A stretch of 64,000 bases of DNA from Alphaproteobacteria bacterium (GTDB lineage: Bacteria; Pseudomonadota; Alphaproteobacteria; UBA9219): assembly GCA_026225415.1 (NCBI GenBank), contig JAMFSS010000009.1, positions 256,062 through 320,061 on the forward strand, written 5' to 3'. Below, piece after piece: positions 18,134 to 27,215 of the stretch. The position numbers and the translations under genes were made by a program. The stretch's first letter is position 1. Each line of letters begins with the position of its first letter. Under the pieces are notes generated by a model that worked only from the letters and a program-made list of their open reading frames with translations, was not told the DNA's origin and made no database searches.

Positions 18134-18660
18134 CACATGTTTATAAAAAAATGGCGTCGCCGGTTGGTGAATTGACTCTTGTGGCGGGCGCACAGGGGTT
18201 GGCGGCGATTTTATGGGAAAACGACGATCCAACCCGCGTGCCGTTGGGCGAGATGACGGAAGACGAGCATAATGCCGTTCTATCGGACACGGCAAAACAA
18301 TTACGCGATTATTTCGACGGTCGGTTGGAAAAATTTTCGGTTGCGTTGGATTTTACCGGAACGGATTTTCAAAAAGAAGTTTGGAACGCCTTGTTGACCA
18401 TTCCATTTGGCGAAACGCGAAGCTATGCGCAGATAGCGCGGCAAATCGGCAAGCCGCTGGCGGTGCGCGCCGTGGGCGCCGCCAATGGGCGCAATCCTAT
18501 TTCCATCATCGCGCCTTGCCATCGCGTGATTGGCGCGAATGGAAAATTGACCGGGTTTGCGGGCGGGATTGAGGCCAAGGCTTATTTGCTGGCGCTGGAA
18601 TCCCGGCAAAGCGCGTTGGATTTTACAGGCTTTTCCCGTGAAATGCGCACTGTAAATTAA
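18130..18660 (+). CDS. ogt: Methylated-DNA-[protein]-cysteine S-methyltransferase
   Basis: This suicide DNA-repair protein removes methyl groups from O6-methylguanine onto its own Cys. The active-site motif IIAPCHRVIGANG is present, preceded by the helix-turn-helix (PFGETRSYAQIARQIGKPLA, then RAVGAANGRNP). The C-terminal GFAGGIEAKAYLLALE helix is typical. There is no Ada-type N-terminal zinc domain. The ATG overlaps the stop of the RNA methyltransferase gene, so translation is coupled. Confidence 0.95.
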   Translation: MTHVYKKMASPVGELTLVAGAQGLAAILWENDDPTRVPLGEMTEDEHNAVLSDTAKQLRDYFDGRLEKFSVALDFTGTDFQKEVWNALLTIPFGETRSYAQIARQIGKPLAVRAVGAANGRNPISIIAPCHRVIGANGKLTGFAGGIEAKAYLLALESRQSALDFTGFSREMRTVN

Positions 18661-19258
18661 GCCGTTGGCCGGATATGAGGAAGGGGATCAAAACGACTCA
18701 CGTTTGATTAAAAACCTGTTTCCAGACAACGCCGCTTAACTAACAAAAACGAATTTGTGAAATTTGTCAGAGACATAGAAAAGCCTTATTTTGCTTTACT
18801 TTTTCAACCCGAGTGCTAAGGTTCTTCTTATCGACGGCAAATGATTTTAATCGCGGCCAACAGTGATTTTTTGGCCAAGATTTCAGGACAAGACCACCGA
18901 TAACTCGTCTTTAGGCGACACCGTGTCACAAAGTGATGCTATAGGCTTTAAGCCTTCTTCGGAACAGAACCCCTTCATACTGGCGCTCTTGGCAAAATTG
19001 TTTTTTGCTTCGCCCGCGCATGCCGGACCTCCGCCGAAAATATAACGGGGTCTGCCGCCGGTTAAGCCGGAACGGCTCCCCTCCCTTTCCACAAACGACC
19101 ACAGCCATTCATTGCGGCTCTCGATAAGCGAGCGCCGTAGCGGATAAGCTCGCTTAGATGACGCGTTAATCACCCCGAGGGAAATTTGTGTTTCCCCCAA
19201 AGGGGGAAGCGCGTCCGGAATCTGGCGGGCTTCAACCCACGAAGCAAAGGACCAGACC
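18661..19258. other. Long intergenic region with structured elements, no confident gene
   Basis: Nearly 600 bases hold no gene that I trust. A promoter-like pair (TTGCTT, 17 bases, TGCTAA) begins near 18794 on the plus strand. Hairpins include GGCC...GGCC near 18857-18880, a 9-bp stem TAAGCGAGC/GCTCGCTTA near 19125-19160, and TTCCCCC-AAA-GGGGGAA near 19192-19209. A 209-codon minus-strand frame crosses it but starts inside the DUF3775 gene and has no ribosome site. The pattern suggests a non-coding RNA or regulatory leader, but I found no tmRNA, RNase P or SRP RNA signature. Confidence 0.4.
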
Positions 19259-19348
19259 ATGTCTATACCAGAAAACACCGCAAATCGTATCGAAGCCGCC
19301 AAAGCGAAATTGTCTGCCTTATTCCGGGCGGGAATGTCCCACCATTGA
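19259..19348 (+). CDS. Possible 29-residue small protein
   Basis: ATG preceded by AAAGGA at 8-base spacing encodes a short helical, Ala/Lys-rich peptide (MSIPENTANRIEAAKAKLSA and nine more residues). It ends 30 bases inside the 3' end of the convergent DUF3775 gene. The good ribosome site is the main support; the short length and overlap keep confidence low. Confidence 0.3.
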   Translation: MSIPENTANRIEAAKAKLSALFRAGMSHH

Positions 19349-19771
19349 CATTCCTTCTTCCAGAAAATCGCACAGGGTTGGCATGCCCATAAGATAGGTA
19401 GCGGTGTGGTCGCGACGTTCTGCCGCCAATTGGCGGGCTTCGCCCCATTCTTTCGCTTCATAATCGCCGCGCCCCAACCAGCAGAGCGCGATAAGATCGG
19501 CCTTTTCATCATCGTTCAGGGTGTTGATCGCATCACGTAATTCTGTTTCTGTGGGGTCGTTGGCGTAATCTTCCAGAATTTCGCTTTGGCCGGAATCGGT
19601 GGCGTTGGAGCCCAGATCATCGGCGGAGTCGAAACGGCTGTCGGTTTCGACCGGTTCTACCTTCACATCAAATTCGCGGGCTTTGTCGATGATGAAATAG
19701 GCCTTGTCGGAATTGATGGAAAGCGTGACCCACGGATCCGTGTCTTCGGTTTTTTGCACTTTCATGGACAT
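19319..19771 (-). CDS. DUF3775 family protein
   Basis: A 150-residue acidic soluble protein of a family widespread in alphaproteobacteria. The recognisable core is ELRDAINTLNDDEKADLIAL followed by CWLGRGDY and a C-terminal helix (TATYLMGMPTLCDFLEEG). AAGGAG lies 7-8 bases before the ATG at 19771. The family has no assigned function; the composition and the lack of a signal indicate a cytosolic protein. It is a single gene. Confidence 0.86.
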   Translation of the reverse strand: MSMKVQKTEDTDPWVTLSINSDKAYFIIDKAREFDVKVEPVETDSRFDSADDLGSNATDSGQSEILEDYANDPTETELRDAINTLNDDEKADLIALCWLGRGDYEAKEWGEARQLAAERRDHTATYLMGMPTLCDFLEEGMSMVGHSRPE

Positions 19772-19922
19772 GGCGTTCTCCTTATTAAATGAAGGGGGAG
19801 CTTGCGGTGATGTTTCTAAAAAAGCGATGCGGTTTAGGAAGCGGGGATGGCGATTAATTTATATTTTTCGATGCTGAATGATGTTAGTTATAGGCAGTAA
19901 GCTAATCACCCCTGGATAAAAC

Positions 19923-20840
19923 ATGCAAAGCACAGCGATAGAAATTACCGGCCTTCACAAAACCTATGAAAATGGTTTTCAGGCTTTGGCGGGCATTGAT
20001 TTGGAAATTAAACGCGGCGAAATTTTTGCGTTGTTGGGGCCCAATGGCGCGGGCAAGACCACGCTGATCGGCGCGATATGCGGCATTGTGCAGCCCAGCG
20101 CCGGAAAAATTCTTGTCTGTGGTCATGATAATGTGACGGACTATCGCGCTGCGCGTATGTCGATTGGCCTTGTGCCACAGGAATTGGCGACCGACGCGTT
20201 TGAGTCTGTTTGGAACACCGTGAGTTTCAGCCGCGGGTTGTTCGGTAAGCCGCGCAATCCTGCCTATATTGAAGAGTTGCTTAAAAAACTTTCGCTGTGG
20301 GATAAAAAAGACGAACAAATTCGCCGCCTGTCGGGTGGCATGAAGCGGCGCGTGATGATTGCCAAGGCACTGTCGCATGAACCGGATATTTTGTTTCTGG
20401 ATGAGCCGACGGCGGGCGTGGATGTCGAATTACGCAAATCAATGTGGGCACAGGTGCGTGCGTTACAAGAAACGGGTGTAACCGTTATTTTGACGACGCA
20501 TTATATTGAAGAGGCCGAAGAGATGGCTAACCGCATCGGCGTGATCAACAAGGGCCGTCTGGTTATCACCGAAACCAAAGACGCGTTGATGAAGAAAATG
20601 GGCAAGCGGCAGATGGTTTTTGTGTTGCGTGAGCCGTTGGCGTCCCTGCCCTCTGTGCCCGATTACACTTTGGCTTTGGAAGAGGGCGGCAACAAACTGA
20701 TCTATACCTATAACGCGCATCAGGACGACCATGATATTTCCGATCTACTGGAAAAACTATCGGCCCAGAATATCCGCCCGCGCGAGATCGAGAGCCGCCA
20801 GAGCAGCCTTGAAGACATCTTTATCCAGCTGATAGGTTGA
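19923..20840 (+). CDS. ABC transporter ATP-binding protein (ABC-2/NodI-like exporter)
   Basis: The 305-residue nucleotide-binding subunit has Walker [16 protein letters not shown]-loop LVPQEL, signature [15 protein letters not shown], Walker [13 protein letters not shown] and the H-loop [10 protein letters not shown]. The C-terminal ~80 residues form the accessory domain typical of drug/polysaccharide-type exporters (DrrA/NodI group). The ABC-2 permease follows after three bases. Together they make an exporter of unknown substrate. AT-rich DNA with little evident structure lies upstream. Confidence 0.95.
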   Translation: MQSTAIEITGLHKTYENGFQALAGIDLEIKRGEIFALLGPNGAGKTTLIGAICGIVQPSAGKILVCGHDNVTDYRAARMSIGLVPQELATDAFESVWNTVSFSRGLFGKPRNPAYIEELLKKLSLWDKKDEQIRRLSGGMKRRVMIAKALSHEPDILFLDEPTAGVDVELRKSMWAQVRALQETGVTVILTTHYIEEAEEMANRIGVINKGRLVITETKDALMKKMGKRQMVFVLREPLASLPSVPDYTLALEEGGNKLIYTYNAHQDDHDISDLLEKLSAQNIRPREIESRQSSLEDIFIQLIG

Positions 20841-20843
20841 AAC

Positions 20844-21605
20844 ATGAATTATCGCGGCATCCAATCCATCTATGCTTTTGAAATGGGGCGCACCTTGCGC
20901 ACTATTGGCCAAAGCATCGCATCGCCTGTCATTTCGACCGTGTTGTATTTTATCGTGTTCGGAGCCGCCATGGGTTCGCGCATTCAGACAATGGACGGCG
21001 TGCCTTATGGCGCCTTTATCGTGCCCGGCCTTATTATGTTGACGGTGTTGGGGCAAAGCGTTTCCAACGCGTCTTTCGGTATTTATTTTCCGCGTTTTAC
21101 CGGCACGATTTATGAAATTTTGTCGGCGCCTTTGTCATTTATAGAAATTGTTTTAGGTTATGTGGGCGCGGCCGCCAGCAAGTCGGTCATCATTGGCACT
21201 ATTGTATTAATCACAGCAGCCTTCTTTGTACCGTTGCATATCGCACATCCGTTATGGATGATTTTCTTTTTGGTTATGACCAGCGTTACTTTCAGCTTAA
21301 TGGGTTTTATTATCGGCATCTGGGCCGATGGGTTTGAGAAGCTGCAGCTTATCCCGTTGCTGATTATCACGCCGCTTACCTTTTTGGGTGGCAGTTTTTA
21401 CTCGGTTAAGATGTTGCCACCTTTTTGGTACAAGGTGTCTTTGGTCAATCCCGTCGTTTATTTGATCAGCGGTTTCCGTTGGAGTTTCTATGAACAAGGC
21501 GATGTCAGCCTTGTGACGAGCGTCACGATGATTGGCGTTTTTACCGTTGCGGCCTTGGGTATTATTGCGTGGATATTCCGCACCGGATACCGGTTGAGGA
21601 AATAA
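20844..21605 (+). CDS. ABC-2 type transporter permease
   Basis: The 253-residue integral membrane subunit has six predicted helices and the ABC-2 signature region ([58 protein letters not shown]). It starts three bases after the ATPase stop, so the two form one exporter. NodJ/YadH-type permeases have the same architecture. The substrate cannot be inferred, and no biosynthetic genes adjoin it. Confidence 0.94.
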   Translation: MNYRGIQSIYAFEMGRTLRTIGQSIASPVISTVLYFIVFGAAMGSRIQTMDGVPYGAFIVPGLIMLTVLGQSVSNASFGIYFPRFTGTIYEILSAPLSFIEIVLGYVGAAASKSVIIGTIVLITAAFFVPLHIAHPLWMIFFLVMTSVTFSLMGFIIGIWADGFEKLQLIPLLIITPLTFLGGSFYSVKMLPPFWYKVSLVNPVVYLISGFRWSFYEQGDVSLVTSVTMIGVFTVAALGIIAWIFRTGYRLRK

Positions 21606-21718
21606 CCGCGATATTTACCTGATGCTTATGGGGTGGCTCCTTATTCGCATCTTAAAAGAACGCGCGATGTTTTAAATATTGTACGAGCGAATGATGCAAC
21701 CCCCAAAGGAGTCTGCCT

Positions 21719-22282
21719 ATGCCCACCGCAATCAAAACCGCCCTGTTATCGACCGGGTTCATCTGCGCGCTGGCTCTTTCCTCTGCTGCGATTGCGGCGG
21801 GCGCAGGCAGCGCGGCTGGCGGCGGCTCCGCATCGGGCAGCATGTCGGGAAGCGGCGGCGGATTGGGCAATTCGGGCGGCCCCGGCGTTTCGGCCACGGG
21901 CAATACTTCCACTGGCACAGGAACAACATCGACCGGAAGCTCCGTAGGAAGCAGCATCAATACGGGTCCCGCAACGAACGGGAACACTGTCCCCGGCACC
22001 GTGGGCAATGGCAGCATGGCGGGCAACCCCACCACGAACGGCGTTAATGGCACCGGCACGACAAATAACGGCACCACAAATACCGGCACGATGACCAAGC
22101 ATCATTCCGATGCACCGCATCGCAATGGTTGTACGAATGGCGCTTCGGGCGTTAATTGTCCCGCCACAAGCACAGGCACCGGCACAAATTCGACAGGTAG
22201 CAGCATTAATACGGGCCCTGCAACCAATGGCAATACCGTCTCCGGCAATCTGACAAGCGTTCCATCGGGATCAGGACAATAA
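21719..22282 (+). CDS. Secreted Gly/Ser/Thr/Asn-rich low-complexity protein
   Basis: The 187-residue protein has a Sec signal peptide (ALLSTGFICALALSSAAIAA). The remainder is almost entirely Gly, Ser, Thr and Asn in short motifs (STGTGTTSTGSSVG; NGVNGTGTTNNGTT). A longer unit, SSINTGPATNGNTV, occurs twice, near residues 78 and 162. A small central segment (MTKHHSDAPHRNGC...GVNC) carries His and two Cys residues. AAAGGAG lies 8 bases before the ATG and a terminator follows the stop, so the gene is real. Its role is unknown; an extracellular matrix or surface protein is plausible. Confidence 0.75.
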   Translation: MPTAIKTALLSTGFICALALSSAAIAAGAGSAAGGGSASGSMSGSGGGLGNSGGPGVSATGNTSTGTGTTSTGSSVGSSINTGPATNGNTVPGTVGNGSMAGNPTTNGVNGTGTTNNGTTNTGTMTKHHSDAPHRNGCTNGASGVNCPATSTGTGTNSTGSSINTGPATNGNTVSGNLTSVPSGSGQ

Positions 22283-22292
22283 TTTAAATTTG

Positions 22293-22333
22293 CTATTTAA
22301 AAAAGCTACCGGTCAAAACCTGTGGCTTTTCTT
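22293..22333 (+). terminator. Intrinsic terminator
   Basis: AGCTACCGGT, a four-base loop and ACCTGTGGCT form a stem with one mismatch, followed by TTTTCTTTT. It directly follows the low-complexity protein gene. Confidence 0.72.
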
Positions 22334-22428
22334 TTCTCCATTATTGTATCGAAGATTTCTATGGCGCAAAAAACTATCTTTATCCATGTCATGTTTCAAA
22401 ACCCCAAAAGCTGGGAAAAATGGATCGG

Positions 22429-23598
22429 CTAGCCATGCATGAGTTCAATTTGTGCGACATCCGTTCGACCCACGGCAAAGGCTGCCGCACAGAAATGAAG
22501 ATAGAAGCGCCAGTTGCGAATGAAGCTTTCATCATAGCCAAGCTGACGGATATCATCGAGGCGGGCTTCAAACCGTTCGCTCCATAACCGCAAGGTTTTC
22601 GCGTAATCCTGTCCGAATGTGAATACATCGCTGCATTTCAAACCGGCTTTGGCGGCTTCTTCCTTGAAACGGCCAAGCGAAGGCAGCATGCCGCCGGGGA
22701 AAACATAATGGCGGATAAAATCGCTGCGCTTGCGGTAGTCTTTGAATAGATCATCGCGCATGGCGATGGTTTGGACGACGGCTTTGCCGCCTTGTTTCAG
22801 GTTGCGCGACAAAATTTTGAAATATTCCGGCCAGTAACGTTCGCCGACCGCTTCGAACATTTCGATGGAAACGATGGCATCGAAGTTTGAGCGCATATCG
22901 CGGTAATCGCGCAAGATGATATCGGCGCGGTTATGTAGGCGTTTTTTGGCATATTCCAATTGCGCCGAAGATATTGTGAGGCATTTCAGATTGCCGACCG
23001 TCTGCGCCGCATGTTCGGCAAAACCGCCCCACCCGCAACCGATTTCCAGTAGCGATGTAACATCGCCGCCCAGACGTTGCAGGATGCGTTGATATTTGGC
23101 GCTTTGTGCCTGTTCCAGCGTATGGCCGTTATCCGCAAACAGAGCCGAGGAGTAGGTCATGCTGTCATCCAGCCATAATTTATAAAATTCATTGCCGACA
23201 TCGTAATGCATTTTGATGTTTTTCCGGCTGCCTGATTTGCTGTTCCGGTTGATGAACAGATTATAAATGCCGAACAACGCGCGGCTCACCTTGCTGCCAT
23301 GCGCGTATTTTTCGAAATGTTCCAGATTGATAAGGAAGAAGGTCATGAGGGTTTCGATATTTTCCGAATCCCATTTGCCATCGACATAATCTTCGCCCAG
23401 CGCGATATCGCCACGCGCCAATAACCGCCGCACCACTTTCCAATCATGCAATGTAATTTGGGCATCGGGGCCCTGTTGTTTACCGGTGAAAGTGACCGTG
23501 GTTCCTTTCGGCGTCGTGAGCGATAAGGTGCCATATTCGATACCGCGCACCGCCTTTAATGCCGACCGCACCAGCGTGCCAAGGGGGATTAGTCTCAT
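22429..23598 (-). CDS. cfa: Cyclopropane-fatty-acyl-phospholipid synthase-like methyltransferase
   Basis: The 389-residue enzyme transfers a methylene or methyl group from SAM to unsaturated acyl chains of membrane phospholipids. The SAM motif LLEIGCGWGGFAEHAA, the DYRDMRSNFDAIVSIEMFEA segment and the substrate region FIRHYVFPGGMLPSLGRF are family hallmarks. The ATG at 23598 has AGGAG 8 bases upstream and overlaps the DUF1365 stop by 4 bases, so the longer frame from 23658 is not used. It forms an operon with the DUF1365 and FAD genes, a grouping found in bacteria that modify lipids under oxidative or singlet-oxygen stress. Confidence 0.94.
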   Translation of the reverse strand: MRLIPLGTLVRSALKAVRGIEYGTLSLTTPKGTTVTFTGKQQGPDAQITLHDWKVVRRLLARGDIALGEDYVDGKWDSENIETLMTFFLINLEHFEKYAHGSKVSRALFGIYNLFINRNSKSGSRKNIKMHYDVGNEFYKLWLDDSMTYSSALFADNGHTLEQAQSAKYQRILQRLGGDVTSLLEIGCGWGGFAEHAAQTVGNLKCLTISSAQLEYAKKRLHNRADIILRDYRDMRSNFDAIVSIEMFEAVGERYWPEYFKILSRNLKQGGKAVVQTIAMRDDLFKDYRKRSDFIRHYVFPGGMLPSLGRFKEEAAKAGLKCSDVFTFGQDYAKTLRLWSERFEARLDDIRQLGYDESFIRNWRFYLHFCAAAFAVGRTDVAQIELMHG

Positions 23599-24359
23599 CG
23601 TGTGATCTCCTGTGAGGGGGGCAGAGGTTTGTTGTGGTAGCGCATGCCTTTTGCCCATAGGCGTAAGGCTTCGAAATGAATCAGCGCGACGATTTTTAGG
23701 GTCATGAAGGGGTAATTCAGGATCATCGCCAAGGTTTGCATCAGCGTGATTGGTTGCCGGTGCCCTGTGACCGATGTTGCGAGCAAAAGCCCGTTATCAT
23801 CAAACAGATTGATATGAATGGCGATTTTTTCGTCCGCGATTGCAAAACGGAAATGGTATGTACCCGCCACATCGAGGAAGGGCGAAACATGAAACAGTTT
23901 GCGCGAGTGGAGCCAGTCATCAGGTTGAAGGGATCGGTGATCATCGTGACAGGACAGATAGCAATGATGCTCGCCGAAGGTGTTGCTGACTTCGGATAAC
24001 ACGGCGCGCAATTGCCCGGCTTTATCCGCACAAAGCCAGAAGCTGACAGGATTAAACACATAGCCAAAAAGTCGCGGCATTGTCACCAATGTGATATCTC
24101 CGTCAGCTTCGGCCAAGCCGTTATCGGCCAAAATGCCGCGCATCCATGTTTCCAGAGATGATCCATTGCGCGCGCCATGGTCGCGGTTATAAAAGCTGAG
24201 CAAATTCCAGCGATCGACCGACAGAAAACGCTGGCGCAGTTCTGATATTTTGGAGAGCGGAAAACACAGATAAAACACGCCGTAAGTGAACAGATGGACA
24301 CGGGGGCGCATCCGTTTATGCATGACGCGTGAAACCAGAAAGGCGGGCGATGTTACCAT
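23595..24359 (-). CDS. DUF1365 family protein
   Basis: A 254-residue protein with the family features RMRPRVHLFTYGVFYLCFPL at the N-terminus, the central ITLVTMPRLFGYVFNPVSFW and AVLSEVSNTFGEHHCYL, and the C-terminal PFMTLKIVALIHFEALRLW. DUF1365 proteins are nearly always encoded between a FAD amine-oxidase-like gene and a CFA-type methyltransferase, as here, and are assumed to act in unusual fatty-acid synthesis; no biochemical role is established to my knowledge. It overlaps both neighbours, so the three are coupled. Confidence 0.93.
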   Translation of the reverse strand: MVTSPAFLVSRVMHKRMRPRVHLFTYGVFYLCFPLSKISELRQRFLSVDRWNLLSFYNRDHGARNGSSLETWMRGILADNGLAEADGDITLVTMPRLFGYVFNPVSFWLCADKAGQLRAVLSEVSNTFGEHHCYLSCHDDHRSLQPDDWLHSRKLFHVSPFLDVAGTYHFRFAIADEKIAIHINLFDDNGLLLATSVTGHRQPITLMQTLAMILNYPFMTLKIVALIHFEALRLWAKGMRYHNKPLPPSQEITR

Positions 24360-25627
24360 GGAACGGCAACCCCCATGCGTTGCGCGATATCATAGGCGCT
24401 GGCCGCGCCGTCTTCGTGGAAACCGAAACGCGTATAGGCGCCACAGAACCAGGTGTTATTTTGGCCTTGAAGGGTTTGCATTTTTTCTTGCGCCGCGACG
24501 GATGGCGGATCGTAAATTGGATGATAGAAAATATGTTTATCGAAGATGTCTTGTGGCGGGATGTCACGCGGCGGATTGAGCGTAACGAAAACCGGCAAAT
24601 GTTCGGGGATATGTTGCAGCTTGTTCATCCAATAGGTAATGCCTATCGGTTTGTTTTCCGTTTTCGCGGGCGCGTGATAAACCCAGCTGCTCCAACACGG
24701 TCGGCGGCGCGGCATCAGCGATACATCTTTGTGCAGATAGGCAGTGTTTTCTTGCTGACGGAAGGCGCCCAAAATTTCGCGTTCTTCTGATGTGACATCC
24801 GATAATAACGGCAAGGCTTCCTGTGCGTGGCAGGAAAAAATGACATCGTCATATTCTGCACTGTTGTTTTGCGCATCCGTTATATAGATTTTTCCATCAA
24901 CGCGGGTGATGGATGCCACGCCACAATTGGCGCGTATATGGTCGCGGAAGGGCGCGGTTAATTTATCCACATAAACGCAACTGCCCCCCACCACGGTGCG
25001 CCATTGCGGTTGTTGGGTGACGGTCAGCAATCCATGCGCGTCAAAAAAATCGACAAAGAATTTGGCGGGAAAATTGAGGATGGTATCAAGGGGGCAGCTC
25101 CATATCGCGCCGCCCATCGGTAGAATATAAAAATCCCTGAACCACTGCCCCAAACGCATTTTGTCGATCAATTGACCCAGCGTGAGATCGGGATGATCGG
25201 CAGACACGCGCAACGCGCTGCGGTTAAAAGACAGAATATCAAAAAGAAAGCGGTAAAAAGATGGTCGAAATAAATTACGCCGTTGCGCAAACAGGGCGTT
25301 TGGGTTTTGCGCGCCCCATTCCAATGAACCGTCTTCTGCTTTGACACCGAATGTCATGGAGGTTTCGGCGGTTGGCACATTTAATTTATGGAACAACGCC
25401 GAAAGCCGTGGATAATTCTTGTTGTTATAGACGATGAAGCCGGTATCGGCGGCGATTTCCGTACCGCCGTAATTGACAAGGCGCGTGCGCGCATGGCCGC
25501 CGATATAATCGTTTTTTTCATACAGCGTGATGGCGTGGTGCGGATGCAGTGCGAAAGCCGCGCAAAGCCCGGAAATGCCACCGCCGACAATGGCTATGTT
25601 CCGACGGGTCTGGCTTATGTCTTGCAC
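24353..25627 (-). CDS. FAD-dependent amine-oxidase-like oxidoreductase
   Basis: The 424-residue flavoprotein has an N-terminal dinucleotide fold (IAIVGGGISGLCAAFAL, then HHAITLYEKNDYIGGHART) and a C-terminal FAD-closing motif (NTWFCGAYTRFGFHEDG). It belongs to the desaturase/protoporphyrinogen-oxidase-like group found with DUF1365 and CFA methyltransferases. The start is a GTG at 25627 with AGGA 8 bases upstream. It is the first gene of the minus-strand lipid operon and is transcribed away from the tetR gene, sharing a 70-base control region. A role in oxidising or desaturating the methylated acyl chain is inferred from context. Confidence 0.93.
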   Translation of the reverse strand: MQDISQTRRNIAIVGGGISGLCAAFALHPHHAITLYEKNDYIGGHARTRLVNYGGTEIAADTGFIVYNNKNYPRLSALFHKLNVPTAETSMTFGVKAEDGSLEWGAQNPNALFAQRRNLFRPSFYRFLFDILSFNRSALRVSADHPDLTLGQLIDKMRLGQWFRDFYILPMGGAIWSCPLDTILNFPAKFFVDFFDAHGLLTVTQQPQWRTVVGGSCVYVDKLTAPFRDHIRANCGVASITRVDGKIYITDAQNNSAEYDDVIFSCHAQEALPLLSDVTSEEREILGAFRQQENTAYLHKDVSLMPRRRPCWSSWVYHAPAKTENKPIGITYWMNKLQHIPEHLPVFVTLNPPRDIPPQDIFDKHIFYHPIYDPPSVAAQEKMQTLQGQNNTWFCGAYTRFGFHEDGAASAYDIAQRMGVAVPW

Positions 25628-25650
25628 GTTTTTTCCTATTGTTAAATCAT

Positions 25651-25675
25651 ACTGTAGGGTCTAATAACATACCGT
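25651..25675. promoter_or_regulatory. Candidate TetR operator
   Basis: The dyad ACTGTA-N13-TACCGT (five of six positions symmetric) lies in the 70-base gap between the divergent FAD-oxidoreductase and tetR genes. This is the position expected for an autoregulatory TetR site controlling both units. Confidence 0.42.
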
Positions 25676-25697
25676 CAAGTCTATTTGCAAGGAAGCC

Positions 25698-26354
25698 ATG
25701 ACAAAAAAGATTCCCCGACAAGGCCGCGCGCCCGATGCGCGTAAGAGAGCCGCGATTTTGGGGTCTGCCATGAAGCTATTCCTGCAAAACGGGTTTGCCA
25801 AGACATCGATGGCCGCCATTGCCGACGAAGCGGACGTGACCAAACAAACGGTTTATGCGCATTTTAAAGACAAGGACAATCTGTTCCAAAATATTATCGC
25901 CGAACTGGCCAAGAAACACGCCCCGCCGCCCGGTTTGTTTGGGTCGGGCAAGGCTTCGGTCGAGGCTGCGCTTTATGATCTGGGGCTTGCTTTTTTGAAC
26001 ATGGTTTCCAGCAAGGAAGGCATTGCGGCGACCCAATTGGTGGTTGCCGAAGCGTATCGCCACCAAAGGCTGGCGCAACATTATTATGAAAGCGGGCCGC
26101 GGCGTATCCTTAATTTGCTGGCCGATTATCTTGCCTCACAAGTTAAGGCCGGGAAATTACGCATTCATTCACCCCTTAGCGCGGCTTCGTATTTTTTCGC
26201 GATGCTGAAGGGGAATTATTATTTGCGCGTTCTTTTAAATACCAAACCAAAGCCAACCGCGAATGAAAAAGAAGCGCATGTGCGCGAATGTGTTACCATT
26301 TTCATGCGGTTGTATGGCGGCAAGGACGCGTTGAAAACGCGTAATGAATTATGA
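25698..26354 (+). CDS. TetR/AcrR family transcriptional regulator
   Basis: The 218-residue protein has an N-terminal helix-turn-helix (ILGSAMKLFLQNGFAKTSMA, then AIADEADVTKQTVYAHFKDK) and an all-helical ligand domain. AAGGA lies 7 bases before the ATG. It starts an operon with the alpha/beta hydrolase (4-base overlap) and faces the lipid operon across a candidate operator. It probably represses both until a lipid-derived or stress ligand binds; the ligand is unknown. Confidence 0.93.
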   Translation: MTKKIPRQGRAPDARKRAAILGSAMKLFLQNGFAKTSMAAIADEADVTKQTVYAHFKDKDNLFQNIIAELAKKHAPPPGLFGSGKASVEAALYDLGLAFLNMVSSKEGIAATQLVVAEAYRHQRLAQHYYESGPRRILNLLADYLASQVKAGKLRIHSPLSAASYFFAMLKGNYYLRVLLNTKPKPTANEKEAHVRECVTIFMRLYGGKDALKTRNEL

Positions 26355-27208
26355 AAAAACTTCCCCTTCTCTTTACGCAATGTGTGTTCTGGCTGGCGGG
26401 TTGCAGTTCGGTTGATGTGCTGAACGCCACCATCCCGTCGGACGGTTATCATGTCATTCGCAATGTTCCGTATGCGGCGCATGATCGCGGCAGGCTGGAT
26501 ATTTATGTGCCCGATCATCCCCTGCCCGGCCATCCGGCCGTGGTGTTTTATTATGGCGGGTCATGGAAAACGGGCAGCAAGGATAATTATCTTTTCGCCG
26601 GGCAAGCCTTTGCCAGCCAGGGCATCATCACGATTATTCCCGATTACAGGCTGTATCCAGAAATTCGTTTTCCGGATTTTATGTTTGATGTTGCGGAAGC
26701 CTTTGCATGGACGCATCACCATATTACCGATTATGGCGGCAGCGCAGAAAATCTGTTCGTCGCCGGCCATTCGGCGGGTGCCTATAACGCCGTTATGTTG
26801 GCCACCAACCCAACCTATATCCACGCATCCGGTGGATCGACGCGATGGATGCGCGGCGTTATCGGTTTGGCGGGGCCTTATGATTTTCTGCCTTTGACAG
26901 ACAAAGACCTTATCGACATGTTCGGCGGCGACCGCATTTCCACAACGCAACCCATTCATTACGTAACAAGCGGTGCGCCGCCGATGGTTTTAATGGCAGG
27001 CGATGCGGATGATGAAGTTGATCCGGGCAACAGCACGCGCATGGCGACCGCATTGCGTGGATATGACGATCAGGTTGAAACTATCAGCTATCCGGGTATT
27101 GGGCATATCGGCATCGCGTTGTCCTTGGCCGATGGTTTCCGCAATCGCGCGCCGGTTTTGCAGGACAGTGTGAGCTTTATCCGCGCCCATACAGCAACAT
27201 CACCCTAA
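26351..27208 (+). CDS. Alpha/beta-hydrolase lipoprotein (esterase/lipase-like)
   Basis: A lipoprotein signal (lipobox LAGC at Cys18) precedes a BD-FAE-like alpha/beta hydrolase domain. The oxyanion strand FYYGGSWKTGS, the nucleophile elbow VAGHSAGAYN, the acid loop GDADDEVDP and the catalytic His in GIGHIGIAL complete the triad. It should act at the inner face of the outer membrane or in the periplasm on an ester substrate. It overlaps tetR by 4 bases and belongs to the same operon, so a link to lipid modification or turnover is plausible. Confidence 0.88.
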   Translation: MKKLPLLFTQCVFWLAGCSSVDVLNATIPSDGYHVIRNVPYAAHDRGRLDIYVPDHPLPGHPAVVFYYGGSWKTGSKDNYLFAGQAFASQGIITIIPDYRLYPEIRFPDFMFDVAEAFAWTHHHITDYGGSAENLFVAGHSAGAYNAVMLATNPTYIHASGGSTRWMRGVIGLAGPYDFLPLTDKDLIDMFGGDRISTTQPIHYVTSGAPPMVLMAGDADDEVDPGNSTRMATALRGYDDQVETISYPGIGHIGIALSLADGFRNRAPVLQDSVSFIRAHTATSP

Positions 27209-27215
27209 TAGCCGC

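Noticed and set aside
18661-19260. Two-piece tmRNA, RNase P RNA or SRP RNA
   Set aside because: No ANDN-type tag, T-arm plus CCA, RNase P core or SRP tetraloop motif could be placed on either strand.
18883-19512. 209-codon minus-strand frame as a gene
   Set aside because: It starts inside the DUF3775 gene, has no ribosome site, and its Trp/Cys/Arg-rich composition is unlike its neighbours.
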